Below are positions 40,034 through 50,162 of a stretch of DNA of 64,000 bases, piece after piece. The DNA comes from Pseudomonadota bacterium (GTDB taxonomy: Bacteria > Pseudomonadota > Gammaproteobacteria > Burkholderiales > Gallionellaceae). The stretch lies in assembly GCA_021821945.1 (NCBI GenBank), contig JAJZTF010000011.1:37980-101979 (forward strand). The letters are read 5' to 3'. The position numbers and the translations under genes were made by a program. Under the pieces are notes generated by a model. The model ran no database searches and was not told where the DNA came from. It saw only the letters and a program-made list of their open reading frames with translations. The number at the start of each line of letters is the position of its first letter. Within the stretch, counting starts at the first letter, position 1.

Positions 40034-40749
40034 AGAGATTGCTGATCGATGCGGGAAACACCAACATCAAGCTGGTTCTGGTGACGGATGGCGGATGGTC
40101 GAATGTTTCGAGTCTGCCGACTGCGCGTGCGCAGGATCTGGACTCTGGAAAATTCAGCGACGCTGACGAGGTCTGGGCCAGCAATGTGGCGGGAGATGGG
40201 GTCGCAATGCAGATATCCCGCATCTGCACGGATCTCGGCATCCCATTGAGATTCATCGAATCAAGATCCGTGCAGTGCGGCCTGCAGAACGGCTATGACA
40301 GGCCTGAGCTTCTGGGGGCGGACCGGTGGGCTTCGATGATCGCAGCCTGGCATCTTCTGAAGTCCTCCTGCCTCGTCGTGAATTGCGGCACGGCCACCAC
40401 CGTGGATGCGCTCTCAAAAGACGGAAGATTCCTGGGAGGGCTGATCCTCCCCGGGATCACGCTGATGCAGGAAAGTCTCCTTGCCGCGACCGCGTTGCCG
40501 GATGGAGGGGCAGGGAAGCATGAAAATTTTCCCCGCAACACGTCCGATGCGATCTATAGCGGTGCGATAGAGGCGACTTCCGGGGCGATCATGCGCCAGC
40601 ATGCGCGGCTCAACATGAATGCCCGGATCCTGCTTTGCGGGGGGGCAGCCCCCCTTCTTCTTCCTCATCTGGCTTTGCAGGCCGAGATCGTGGACAATCT
40701 CGTGCTGCAGGGATTAGAACTAATCGCAAGGGATGCGGGTCGGGAATGA
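40030..40749 (+). CDS. coaX: type III pantothenate kinase
   Basis: A 239-residue ASKHA-fold kinase for the first step of CoA synthesis. LLIDAGNTNIKLVLV is the phosphate loop; GADRWASMIAAW and NCGTATTVDAL follow. The start is TTG at 40030, overlapping the birA stop by four bases. With coaD it supplies two CoA steps in this window. Confidence 0.93.
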   Translation: MKRLLIDAGNTNIKLVLVTDGGWSNVSSLPTARAQDLDSGKFSDADEVWASNVAGDGVAMQISRICTDLGIPLRFIESRSVQCGLQNGYDRPELLGADRWASMIAAWHLLKSSCLVVNCGTATTVDALSKDGRFLGGLILPGITLMQESLLAATALPDGGAGKHENFPRNTSDAIYSGAIEATSGAIMRQHARLNMNARILLCGGAAPLLLPHLALQAEIVDNLVLQGLELIARDAGRE

Positions 40750-41438
40750 AGATATTTTTCTGGATTTTGGTCGCGTTGAACGTGGTTTTATTTGCAGTGA
40801 TGAAGTCGGGGCTGCTCAATGGCGGCCCGGACGAACCCGTGCCGGTGCCGTTGCATGCCGAACTGATACTGGATGCGGCGAAGTCCGAGCCTGCTTCAGC
40901 GCCTGCGCCCACCCCTGTTTCGCATCCTTCTTCAGCGCCCGCATCGGCGCCTGTTGCCGCCATCGCTCCGGCTGCTTTGGCCTGCTACGAATGGGGAGAA
41001 TTCTCGGGCGCGGAGATAGAAAAGGTCGCAACGGCGCTTGGCAGGCTGCATCTGGGCAGTAAACTGGCCAGGAACGATGTCAGCCATACGATAGGCTATT
41101 GGGTATACATTCCGCCGCTCAAGGACAAGGCCGCGGTGGCCCAGAAGGTTCTGGAGCTCAAGTCACTCGGCGTGACCGACTATTTCGTCGTGCAGGATGC
41201 GGGCGCCTGGCTGAATGCGATCTCGCTCGGCGTGTTCAAGACGCAGGATGCGGCGCAGAGCTTCCTCGAGGGATTGAAAACCAAGGGGGTGCACAGCGCG
41301 AAGATAGGCGAGAAATCCGCAAGCAAGCCTGCGGTCATGTTCGAATTGAGCGGCCTCGGCAAGGATGAGGTCGACAAACTGGGCGCATTGCAGAAGGATT
41401 TTCCTGAAATCGCGCTGAAGCCCGTATCTTGCCATTGA
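40746..41438 (+). CDS. SPOR-domain membrane protein
   Basis: A 230-residue protein: N-terminal membrane helix (FFWILVALNVVLFAVM), an Ala/Pro-rich periplasmic linker (residues 40-80) and a C-terminal SPOR-like domain (GYWVYIPPLKDKAAVAQKVL, ISLGVFKTQDAAQSFLE). SPOR domains bind denuded peptidoglycan at division sites. ATG overlaps the coaX stop. The birA-coaX-SPOR order is conserved in related bacteria. Confidence 0.85.
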   Translation: MKIFFWILVALNVVLFAVMKSGLLNGGPDEPVPVPLHAELILDAAKSEPASAPAPTPVSHPSSAPASAPVAAIAPAALACYEWGEFSGAEIEKVATALGRLHLGSKLARNDVSHTIGYWVYIPPLKDKAAVAQKVLELKSLGVTDYFVVQDAGAWLNAISLGVFKTQDAAQSFLEGLKTKGVHSAKIGEKSASKPAVMFELSGLGKDEVDKLGALQKDFPEIALKPVSCH

Positions 41439-41475
41439 CAGAAGGCTGTGAAATCCGGAAAATGCCGCGCTCTTT

Positions 41476-41552
41476 GGTGATATAGCTCAGTCGGTCAGAG
41501 CACAGCACTCATAACGCTGGGGTCGGTGGTTCAAATCCACCTATCACCACCA
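41476..41552 (+). tRNA. tRNA-Met (anticodon CAT), elongator type
   Basis: A 77-nt cloverleaf with encoded CCA. The acceptor GGTGATA pairs with TATCACC, and the anticodon loop is CTCATAA with CAT. The D arm AGCTCAGTCGGTCAGAGC and the variable loop resemble elongator tRNA-Met; a tRNA-Ile(CAT) read by lysidine is the less likely alternative. Its 3' end is the probable integration target of the integrase gene 211 bp downstream. Confidence 0.93.
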
Positions 41553-41558
41553 ACTTAA

Positions 41559-41592
41559 TAAAAAAACCTGCTTGAAAAGGCAGGTTTTTTTT
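41559..41592 (+). terminator. intrinsic terminator after tRNA-Met
   Basis: AAAAAACCTGC (41561-41571) and GCAGGTTTTTT (41580-41590) form a perfect hairpin with a T-run; the A-run on the left makes it potentially bidirectional. Confidence 0.88.
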
Positions 41593-41704
41593 CGTCAAAA
41601 ACAAGCACTGGCAATGGTTTGTGGCTATTTCTCTAGATTCCAGCAAAGTTCAATTTTGTTCTAAAGAATCTCACTGCATCCATCTGCTTTGTGAGTGTCA
41701 ATGT

Positions 41705-41751
41705 GAGTATTGGGGCTTGGCTTAGGTATACTGTGAGTATCATTGATACTC
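41705..41751 (+). promoter_or_regulatory. integrase promoter region with operator-like palindrome
   Basis: TATACT (41727-41732) is a good -10 hexamer; the -35 position is weak. Immediately after it, GAGTATCATTGATACTC (41735-41751) is a perfect palindrome that would cover the start of transcription. A half copy, GAGTATTG, lies at 41705-41712 over the -35. This suggests repression of int by the integrase or an excisionase-like protein. Confidence 0.5.
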
Positions 41752-41763
41752 ATAGAGAAAATT

Positions 41764-43050
41764 ATGGGGAAATTGTCTGCTAAGGCAGTGCTGGCTGCTC
41801 AAGCGAAAGATAAGCAACACGCATTATCTGACGGTGAAGGTTTGTCATTGATAATCAAACCAAATGGAACCAAATTATGGTGGTGGCGCTACCGATTTGC
41901 TAATAAAGCAAGAACTTTGTCGCTGGGGATTTATCCTGTCATATCCTTGCAAGAGGCGCGTGACAGGGCTTTTGAAGCTAGAAGACAATTGTCTAGTGGT
42001 GTCGATCCATCCGGCATTAAGCAAGCCGCGAAAGCAGAAAAATTAAAACTTTCTGGATCTGTAGTATCTACAGAAATTTCATTCGAGATAGTAGCTCGTG
42101 AATGGTTTGAAAAATTCAGTAAAAGCAATAATTGGGAAGAAAGCCATTCGAGTAAAATTCTTGGTCGGCTCGAAAAGGATGTTTTTCCCTGGATAGGTAA
42201 CAGGCCAATCAAAGAAATCACTGCTCCCGAGCTTTTGTCGGTTATGCGAAGGATCGAATCGCGAGGGGCGCTTGAAACTGCTCACCGGTCATTGTCAGAA
42301 TGTGGCCGTATTTTCCGGTATGCAGTGGCAAGTGGTCTTACAGAGCGAGATCCGTCTGGTGATCTCAAGGGGGCTTTACCTCCATACCGTAAGGATAAGC
42401 ACTTTGCGGCAGTCACTGATCTCAAAAAAGTTGGAGATCTATTGAGGGATATAGAAGCATACTCAGGTACAGTCGTTGTCAGATGTGCATTTGCATTATC
42501 ACCCCGCCTCTTCTTGCGTCCAGGTGAGCTGAGAAAAATGCAATGGGATTGGATTGATTTTGAAGATGCACTGCTTACGATTCCGGCAGCAAGTCATAAA
42601 ACTGGCAAGAAAACAAAGGCACCACATTTGGTGCCATTAAGCAAGCAAGCGTTAGAAATATTGAATGAAATTCGACCGCTTACTGGAAATGATAAATTTG
42701 TTTTTCAGGGGGCTCGAGACAAAAACCGTCCTATGTCTGATAACGCGGTGAGGTCTGCCATGCGAAGGCTTGGCTGGACAGGGGAAGAAATGACACCTCA
42801 TGGATTTCGAGCTATGGCTTCTACCATACTGGACAATATGGGATACAGGCAGGAGTGGCTTGAACGTCAACTTGCCCATGATGAGCAGAATAAGGTGAAG
42901 GCGGCATATAAACGCGACTTGCATCTCATGTATCTCAACGAACGGAAAAAAATGATGCAAGAGTGGAGTGATTATCTAGACAGCCTTCGCGATGGGGCTA
43001 AGATAGTCCCTTTTAATCAGGTTAATCAGGTTAATCAGGTTAATAGATAA
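41764..43050 (+). CDS. int: P4-type tyrosine integrase
   Basis: A 428-residue integrase. The N-terminal arm-binding domain (ALSDGEGLSLIIKPNGTKLWW, LGIYPVISLQEARDRA) is the DUF4102/P4 type; catalytic residues are Arg252 in RPGELRK, His346/Arg349 in HGFR, a His in LAHDEQ and Tyr382 in KAAYKR. It is intact. Position just after tRNA-Met is classic for a genomic island integrase. The C terminus is encoded by 9-bp tandem repeats (NQVNQVNQVN). ATG at 41764 is preferred over a TTG at 41743 inside the palindrome. Confidence 0.93.
   Translation: MGKLSAKAVLAAQAKDKQHALSDGEGLSLIIKPNGTKLWWWRYRFANKARTLSLGIYPVISLQEARDRAFEARRQLSSGVDPSGIKQAAKAEKLKLSGSVVSTEISFEIVAREWFEKFSKSNNWEESHSSKILGRLEKDVFPWIGNRPIKEITAPELLSVMRRIESRGALETAHRSLSECGRIFRYAVASGLTERDPSGDLKGALPPYRKDKHFAAVTDLKKVGDLLRDIEAYSGTVVVRCAFALSPRLFLRPGELRKMQWDWIDFEDALLTIPAASHKTGKKTKAPHLVPLSKQALEILNEIRPLTGNDKFVFQGARDKNRPMSDNAVRSAMRRLGWTGEEMTPHGFRAMASTILDNMGYRQEWLERQLAHDEQNKVKAAYKRDLHLMYLNERKKMMQEWSDYLDSLRDGAKIVPFNQVNQVNQVNR
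43012..43047 (+). repeat. 9-bp tandem repeat at integrase 3' end
   Basis: GTTAATCAG is repeated at 43021 and 43030, with partial copies on both sides. The copy number changes the C-terminal Asn-Gln-Val repeat in frame. Confidence 0.9.
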
Positions 43051-43058
43051 CTTGGCTG

Positions 43059-43394
43059 TTAACCGGTTTTTATGTGCGAAGCTTGGCTCATTGAACGGGC
43101 AATTTGTTGAAGATCGCATGGCATATGGTCGTGATGATTGTTATACATCATCCACTTCGCGGCTTCCTCTATGTAGATCCTCTTTGCAAAAGTGACTTTG
43201 TTATTAAATGTGATCTCAACTAAATAATATTGATTACCCAATGGGTATAAGTATTGTCTGGAATCAACTGCGGCAGTAAAACTGCACCTGGGTACGTGCC
43301 GATATCCATTCCAAACAATTTCTTCCTGAAAATATTCACCGCGCCTGTAAACCGAAGTATCCAGCACGCACCCATCATTCATAAGTATCAGCAT
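43059..43394 (-). CDS. hypothetical protein, 111 residues
   Basis: Start at 43394 (MLILMNDGCVLDTSVYRRGE) with AGGAG five bases upstream; an earlier in-frame ATG at 43433 lacks such a site. Mainly beta-strand-like (SFTAAVDSRQYLYPLGNQYY, LVEITFNNKVTFAKRIYI) with a helical C terminus. No family recognised. It faces the integrase tail-to-tail and is divergent from the 82-residue gene, sharing the repeat-bearing intergenic region. Confidence 0.6.
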   Translation of the reverse strand: MLILMNDGCVLDTSVYRRGEYFQEEIVWNGYRHVPRCSFTAAVDSRQYLYPLGNQYYLVEITFNNKVTFAKRIYIEEAAKWMMYNNHHDHMPCDLQQIARSMSQASHIKTG

Positions 43395-43417
43395 CTGCGC
43401 TCCTAAATTCAGTTCAT

Positions 43418-43530
43418 TTGTCCAGATGGACAAGATTAAATATCGGGCATAGAATAATAAATGTCAATAAATACAAATAGTTGCATCATTTTATCTGGAC
43501 TTGTTTGGACAATATAGGACTTTGATGGAC
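43418..43530. repeat. palindrome and four phased GGAC repeats in divergent intergenic region
   Basis: TTGTCCAGATGGACAA (43418-43433) has 6-bp inverted arms. Further on, GGAC ends at 43500, 43510, 43520 and 43530, that is, four copies exactly 10 bp apart, three of them as TGGAC. All copies share the GGAC core with the palindrome arms. This looks like an operator or recombinase accessory site with all copies on one face of the helix. The last copy is 12 bp before the 82-residue gene. Confidence 0.75.
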
Positions 43531-43542
43531 GGTATTAGATAA

Positions 43543-43791
43543 ATGAAAAAAGATTTTGACGCACCTGGAATTTTGGAAAAAATTCGTGTTGATCGAAAGA
43601 TTAGACGTAAACGTTCAACTTGGGGGCGATCCAAACTTCTTAAATTTCAGGCGGAACTATGTGCTCTTAAAAAAGCTGGTGCAAGCCTAAAAGACATGCA
43701 GTTCTGGCTAAAGCGTGAAAAGCATATCAAAGCAGACTGTTCGACGATAAAAAGATTTTTGGATAAAACGATATCAGGGGGTGAGGAATAA
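43543..43791 (+). CDS. small basic protein next to recombinase, 82 residues
   Basis: A Lys/Arg-rich protein (KIRVDRKIRRKRSTWGRSKL). The C-terminal half LKKAGASLKDMQFWLKREKH followed by CSTIKRFLDK has the spacing of a resolvase-like helix-turn-helix. It lies one base before the recombinase gene and probably is co-transcribed. A DNA-binding accessory or regulatory role is likely but is inferred only from composition and context. No named family recognised. Confidence 0.65.
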   Translation: MKKDFDAPGILEKIRVDRKIRRKRSTWGRSKLLKFQAELCALKKAGASLKDMQFWLKREKHIKADCSTIKRFLDKTISGGEE

Positions 43792-43792
43792 T

Positions 43793-44701
43793 ATGGGAAG
43801 GTTTCGTTCTTCACAGTCCCAAGCCAGACACGCGATCAAGCAAAGGCTAGCTCTAGGTAGACCGAGTCATGGTGAAGGTCGCAAAGATGGAAAGGTTCAT
43901 AGTCTGGGTACTGCAAGGACTTACAAGGATTCCCTTGCAGGCTTGACTACATTTATAGCTAAACATAGGCTTGACCCGTCTGGACACGGTCTGTCTGGTT
44001 TGACCTATGAAGTTTCTAAGACCTATCTTAATTATCGTTCAGAGGAAGTTGGTCAGAAGCAGCTCGACAAAGATAGGCAAGCAATTCAGATGCTTCTTGG
44101 AATATCTCTCCCTGTGTTCAAGAGCGAATTTGATCAGGCATTACAATGTCGAGCCTATACAACAAAACAAATCCATTTAATTTCAGGGGCGCAGTCAAGG
44201 AAACATTATTTGGCTACACTGATTGCAGCTGATGCAGGATTGCGTGCCCATGAACTGCTGACACTTTTACCGGCCAGTGAACGCGCCCCATCAGCGCATC
44301 GCATTTGGACTGAAGAAAGATTTGAAGGTCGTGAAGACTTGGTTTTCTACACCGTGACAGGAAAGGGCGGGCTGATTCGTGTTGTGGGTCTGGACATCAA
44401 GTTGGCAGAGCAGTTGGAGAAGTTGAGGCTATCTGTGCCGCGCAATGTGACTGATCGAGAAATCTATTATGTGCAGAATTACGACGTGGGTGGTGGAAAA
44501 CAATGGAGCGACTCGTTCAGCAGGGCTGCGCAACGTGAATTGGGGTGGTCGGCAGGCGCGCACGGCCTGCGTCATACCTATGCACAAAAGCGTATGAGGG
44601 CTCTGCAGTCGCTGGGACACTTGTACGAACGTGCTTTGTCCATTGTCAGCCAAGAAATGGGACATTTTAGGCCGGAAATTACGGAAGTTTACCTCCGTTG
44701 A
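43793..44701 (+). CDS. tyrosine recombinase, second integrase-like protein
   Basis: A 302-residue recombinase. The core-binding domain includes LGTARTYKDSLAGLTTFIAK; catalytic residues are Arg151 (GLRAHELL), His257/Arg260 (HGLRHTYAQKR), His291 (EMGHFRPE) and Tyr300, the third-last residue. It is not of the P4 class and has no arm domain. GTGAGGA precedes the ATG at 43793. Together with the 82-residue gene it forms a module separate from the P4 integrase. Confidence 0.87.
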   Translation: MGRFRSSQSQARHAIKQRLALGRPSHGEGRKDGKVHSLGTARTYKDSLAGLTTFIAKHRLDPSGHGLSGLTYEVSKTYLNYRSEEVGQKQLDKDRQAIQMLLGISLPVFKSEFDQALQCRAYTTKQIHLISGAQSRKHYLATLIAADAGLRAHELLTLLPASERAPSAHRIWTEERFEGREDLVFYTVTGKGGLIRVVGLDIKLAEQLEKLRLSVPRNVTDREIYYVQNYDVGGGKQWSDSFSRAAQRELGWSAGAHGLRHTYAQKRMRALQSLGHLYERALSIVSQEMGHFRPEITEVYLR

Positions 44702-44732
44702 CAGTTTCAGTATTGGCAGTTATATTTAAAAA

Positions 44733-44753
44733 AATACCTGCTAAGCAGGTATT
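44733..44753 (-). terminator. hairpin with T-run on minus strand
   Basis: AATACCTGC (44733-44741) and GCAGGTATT (44745-44753) pair perfectly; on the minus strand the stem is followed by seven T. It could end leftward transcription from the broken gene at 44905-45119. On the plus strand it lies 32 bp after the recombinase stop. Confidence 0.6.
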
Positions 44754-44904
44754 CGGGTGGTGCCCGGTAAAAAGCACTGCGTTCACTTGGTTCTCAACGC
44801 AACCTGATGGTTACAACCAAGAATTTAAACTGCATTAACTGATGAAAATCAGCACAAGTGGGACTAACTTTGAGTCCAATCGGCTTATTTCGATAAGTCT
44901 TTTG

Positions 44905-45119
44905 CTAGGCATTCTTGTTATTAGATGTCTCAGCTTTGTCCGCGTCGGGCCCTTGGCCTATTGACTCGATCCAACTCTTCAGTCGAATCGAAGTAAATTC
45001 CTTAAAGACACTGAATCTTCAGAATAATGTTGCACGATACGATTATAGTCATTGCGCTGATCGTTGGTGGCAATAATTATGTGCGAGATTGAGTTGTTTT
45101 GCGCCACTGAGCGATGCAT
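44905..45119 (-). pseudogene. frameshifted gene remnant
   Basis: From an ATG at 45119 the minus strand reads MHRSVAQNNSISHIIIATND, then QRNDYNRIVQHYSED, and stops at 44979 (46 residues). A second frame continues with EFTSIRLKSWIESIGQGPDA and ends at 44905. The two parts read like one protein broken by a frameshift near 45025. Alternatively the 46-residue frame is a real small gene. No family recognised. Confidence 0.4.
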
Positions 45120-45699
45120 CAGAATTTAAGGCGCAGGGATGAAACGATATCGTAGTAAGGGATTGATGATGGCATCAGGCACTAAAAAGACGACTGGCCC
45201 TGTTCCAGGCTGAAAAAGCGCAGCAGGCGGTAGCGGGGCCGTATGTACCCGTAGTTTGGAGTTAGAGCGAGACCGGTCCGAGCTCTTCACATTGGGTGAT
45301 AAACAGGGGCGAAACGGGGATGGATAACCTACCTCGCGCTGTCGGAAATCTTGATGGCGGCATTTTTCTTACGGGGTGAAGTTACGCTGATTTGGAATGG
45401 TGTGAAGAGGATTTATCGATTTATTACTCTTTGTTCTGATATAGGATCTTAAATTTTTAGCAACCCGAAAAAGCTAAATATTATGCTTTGAAGAGATTGT
45501 GGTATTAACCCGGTTGTTTGGTGAAGCTGGAAGAAGAGGCGATCATCGTATTTGGAATGTTCTTCTTTTTAAATTGGGTTGGTCAGTGCCAAATGCAATA
45601 AGGTACTCATCTCAGCTACAATGCTGCGCACAACTACAAATTTCTGGGTAAAGAACGCTGCGCAGATTGGGTAATCAAGTTGCGCAAGCAATAAAAACT

Positions 45700-47319
45700 A
45701 TGCACTGGATCGCACCTGCCGAAAAAGACACCGCCACTGCCACCCTGGAAAAAAGCCTTTGGGACGCCGCTGACCAGTTCCGCGCCAACTCCGGCCTCAA
45801 GGCGCAGGAATACTCCGGACCTATCCTTGGTTTGATCTTCCTGCGCTTTACCGAAGTCCGTTTTGCTGCTCAACGTGCCAAGCTCGAAGCCGCAGGCGCA
45901 TCGTCGCGCCGTGGCAGCCTTGTGGATGAGCCTGCAGCTTATAACGCCGAAGGCATCCTCTATCTCAGCCCCGAGGCGCGTTTCGACTACTTGCTCACGC
46001 TGCCTGAGGCCGACAACATTGGTGCCAAGGTCAACGCCGCCATGCGCGACATTGAAAAGCACAATCCGCAGCTCGCCGGTGTGCTACCCAAGACCTACAA
46101 CCTCTTCACAAGTACGCTGCTCAAAGAGCTGTTCAAGAAGATCTCCGAGATTCCGGCAACCGTTGATTACGACGCCTTCGGCCGCATCTACGAATACTTC
46201 CTTGGCGAGTTCGCTCGCACCGAGGGGCAGAAGGGCGGCGAGTTCTATACTCCAAGCGCCATCGTCAAACTACTTGCTGAAATCATCGAACCCTTCCATG
46301 GGCGCATCCTCGATCCCGCCTGCGGTAGCGGCGGCATGTTTGTGCAATCGGCGCGCTTCGTCGCCGAGCACAAAAAGAACCCCAGCGCCGAACTCGCCAT
46401 CTGCGGCGTCGAAAAGACCGACGAGACCGGCCGCCTCTGCCGCCTCAACCTCGCCGTCCACGGCCTCGAAGGCGACATCCGCCACGGTGGCAACGTCAAC
46501 AGCTATTACGATGACCCCCACAACGCCTCTGACCAGTTCGACTTCGTTCTGGCCAATCCCCCGTTCAACGTCAACGCTGTGGACAAGGAACGGCTCAAGG
46601 ATGTCACCGGCCCAGGCCGCCGCTTCCCTTTTGGCCTACCGCGCACCGACAACGCCAACTACCTCTGGATTCAGCTCTTCTACTCATCGCTGAATGACCA
46701 CGGCCGTGCCGGATTCGTCATGGCCAACTCCGCCTCCGACGCCCGCGCCTCGGAACAGGAATTGCGCCAAAAGCTGATCGAAGCCAAGGCCGTGGACGTC
46801 ATGATCGCCGTTGGCCCCAACATGTTCTACACCGTCACGCTCCCCTGCACCCTCTGGTTCCTCGACCGCGGCAAGGCCAAAACCAAGCGCGCTGGCAGTG
46901 TCCTCTTCATCGACGCCCGCCACATCTATCGCCAAGTAGACCGTGCCCACCGCGAATGGACAGCCGCGCAGATCGGCTTCATCGCCAATATCGTCCGCCT
47001 CTATCGCAACGAAGCGCTCGACATCACCCTCGGCGGCGCAGAGGCCGAGGCCAAGATCAAGGAAGTATTCGGCAACAAGCCCGTTTACGCCGACATCCCC
47101 GGCCTCTGCAAGGCCGCAAACATCAAAGAGATCGAGGCTCAGGGCTGGTCGCTCAATCCCGGCCGTTATGTCGGCGTCGCACCGGGTGAAGATGTGAGCG
47201 ACGAGGACTTCAAGGAACAACTCGAAACATTGAATGAAGAGCTGGAATCACTGAATGCCCAGGCGCGGGAACTAGAGCAGACCATCGCTGCTAATGTGGC
47301 GGGGATTTTGGAAGCGTGA
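45700..47319 (+). CDS. hsdM: Type I restriction-modification DNA methyltransferase subunit
   Basis: A 539-residue N6-adenine methyltransferase. The N-terminal helical domain ([18 protein letters not shown]) is followed by the SAM motif [10 protein letters not shown] (from Asp205) and the catalytic NPPF (from Asn286). The C-terminal coiled coil ([20 protein letters not shown]) contacts HsdS. The ATG at 45700 gives [10 protein letters not shown]; a TTG at 45667 is possible. Base composition is GC-rich compared with the AT-rich recombinase module upstream. Confidence 0.94.
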   Translation: MHWIAPAEKDTATATLEKSLWDAADQFRANSGLKAQEYSGPILGLIFLRFTEVRFAAQRAKLEAAGASSRRGSLVDEPAAYNAEGILYLSPEARFDYLLTLPEADNIGAKVNAAMRDIEKHNPQLAGVLPKTYNLFTSTLLKELFKKISEIPATVDYDAFGRIYEYFLGEFARTEGQKGGEFYTPSAIVKLLAEIIEPFHGRILDPACGSGGMFVQSARFVAEHKKNPSAELAICGVEKTDETGRLCRLNLAVHGLEGDIRHGGNVNSYYDDPHNASDQFDFVLANPPFNVNAVDKERLKDVTGPGRRFPFGLPRTDNANYLWIQLFYSSLNDHGRAGFVMANSASDARASEQELRQKLIEAKAVDVMIAVGPNMFYTVTLPCTLWFLDRGKAKTKRAGSVLFIDARHIYRQVDRAHREWTAAQIGFIANIVRLYRNEALDITLGGAEAEAKIKEVFGNKPVYADIPGLCKAANIKEIEAQGWSLNPGRYVGVAPGEDVSDEDFKEQLETLNEELESLNAQARELEQTIAANVAGILEA

Positions 47320-47321
47320 TA

Positions 47322-48535
<1,214 letters not shown>

Positions 48536-48539
<4 letters not shown>

Positions 48540-49942
48540 CCGAAGCCGAATTGAATGCGCTACTCGATGTGCGCTCGGAAAACGAGCACATCGAGTTCAA
48601 GGAAGCGAAAAACAATTTCCACTTCGAGAAGCTGGTGAATTATTGCGTCGCACTGGCAAACGAAGGTGGTGGCCGCATCGTGCTTGGCGTCACAGACAAA
48701 CCGCCGCGCCGGGTAGTTGGTACGGCGGCTTTCGAGTTACCCGAAAAGACTGTCGCGGGCATATTCGAGCGAATTCAAATCAAGGTATTGTGGCAGGAAA
48801 TTCATCACGCCGATGGTCGTGTACTGGTGTTCGAGGTGCCACCGCGTCCGGTTGGGCATCCACTGCAATACGATGGCCGCTACTGGATGCGGGTTGGCGA
48901 AGAACTAGTGTCCATGACACCAGACCAGTTGAAGCGTATCATCGACGAGGGTAAGCCGGAGTTCATTGACCAAGCGGCACGCAGTGGTTGCACCGAAGAG
49001 GAGGTCGTTTCGCTGCTGGATGTGCAGGGCTACTTCGACCTGCGCAAGCGCCCCCTGCCTTCGACACGTGCCGAGGTATTGGACACCCTGGTTGGAAAGG
49101 GATTTGTCCGCCGTGACGATGGCGCCTTTACGATCACCAATCTTGGGGCATTGTTGCTGGCCAAGCGCCTGACCGACTTCGAGCCGGTGGCGCGCAAAGG
49201 GGTGCGGCTGATTGTCTATGATGGGGTATCGAAACAGAAGGTACGAGACGGAAAAGACATCACCGGACAAAAGGGTTATGCCGTCGGTTTCGAGGGATTG
49301 GTCAATTACGTTTACGATCAACTACCAGCGAGCGAGGAGATCGCGGCCGCACTGCGCACCACAACGCATGCTTATCCACTGAAGGCTATCCGCGAACTGA
49401 TAGGCAATGCCATCGTCCATCAGGATCTAAACGAGTTAGGCACTGGCATTACTGTGGAAATCTATGATGACCGAATCGAGGTGACCAATCCAGGCTTACC
49501 GATTCTGCCGCTGGATCGTTTCATCGATGAAAACCAATCTCGCAATGAGCGCTTTGCTGATGCATTGCGACAGATTGGCATCTGTGAGGAGCGCGGGCAT
49601 GGCATGGATGCTGTGGTAACACAGATTGAATTACACCAATTGCCACCTTATCGCTGTCGCCTGGGATCGCGCCACACAACGGTCATATTGTCTCGCTATA
49701 AGCCTCTCAAGGACTTGTCACCAGAAGAAAGGGTGAGTGCTATCTATCAGCACTGCGTCCTGCGCTTTGTGACGAACCAGATCACCAACAACGAATCGGT
49801 CCGCGAGCGGTTCAAGATCGACAAGAAGAACTCAGCCATGGCATCACGGCTCCTGGGGGAGGCGGTTCAAGCGCAAGTGATCCGCCCATCCGATCCAGAG
49901 GCGGCAAACAAGTTGATGCGCTATGTGCCCTATTGGGCATGA
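48536..49942 (+). CDS. AlbA_2 (Schlafen-like) domain protein with HATPase-like domain
   Basis: A 468-residue protein. The N-terminal AlbA_2 domain (EFKEAKNNFHFEKLVNYCVA, ALANEGGGRIVLGVTD) is followed by a C-terminal GHKL ATPase-like region (AIRELIGNAIVHQDL as N-box, YDDRIEVTNPGLP as G1 box) and a winged-helix-like tail. Homologues are annotated as transcriptional regulators or ATP-binding proteins and often occur in defence loci. It overlaps hsdS by four bases, so it is part of the restriction operon. Its effect on restriction is unknown. Confidence 0.85.
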
Positions 49943-50008
49943 ATTCTTTGATGATAAACTTCGCCAGCGTCTGCGTTATTGCTTAATAAGCTGATATTTA
50001 ATGGTAAA

Positions 50009-50140
50009 TTTATTTGACTGGTATTTGACTAGATGGGCTACTCCTGAGCGGAAGCTACTTGATAAAACAGTCATGTTAGATTATCCATAGGCAATTTATA
50101 TCTTTAAGAACAATTAGTTGTTTATTTGACAGGTCTTTGA
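50009..50140 (+). repeat. 20-bp direct repeat upstream of hsdR
   Basis: TTTATTTGACTGGTATTTGA (50009-50028) and TTTATTTGACAGGTCTTTGA (50121-50140) match at 18 of 20 positions, 112 bp apart, in the 220-bp gap before hsdR. Each contains a TTGAC -35-like core. Confidence 0.85.
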
Positions 50141-50162
50141 TCGAAATACTGCGAACGCGTCC

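Larger units (their letters stand above)
44702..45699. other. about 1 kb without an intact gene
   Basis: No complete gene was recognised. The left end holds a hairpin (44733-44753). Around 44905-45119 the minus strand carries a broken reading frame. From 45140 to 45360 both strands have short open stretches without starts or recognisable domains. The last 80 bp hold three TGCGCA hexamers upstream of hsdM. No clear promoter for hsdM was identified. Confidence 0.6.

Noticed and set aside
44745..44775. CACCACC on the minus strand followed by an ACCTGC hairpin, similar to the tRNA-Met 3' end and its terminator
   Set aside because: Only seven bases match the tRNA end and the intervening sequence differs; too short for an attachment site.
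45139..45240. Short plus-strand peptide starting MKRYRSKGLMMASGTKK
   Set aside because: It stops after 24 codons and no continuation in another frame was recognised; not enough to call a gene.
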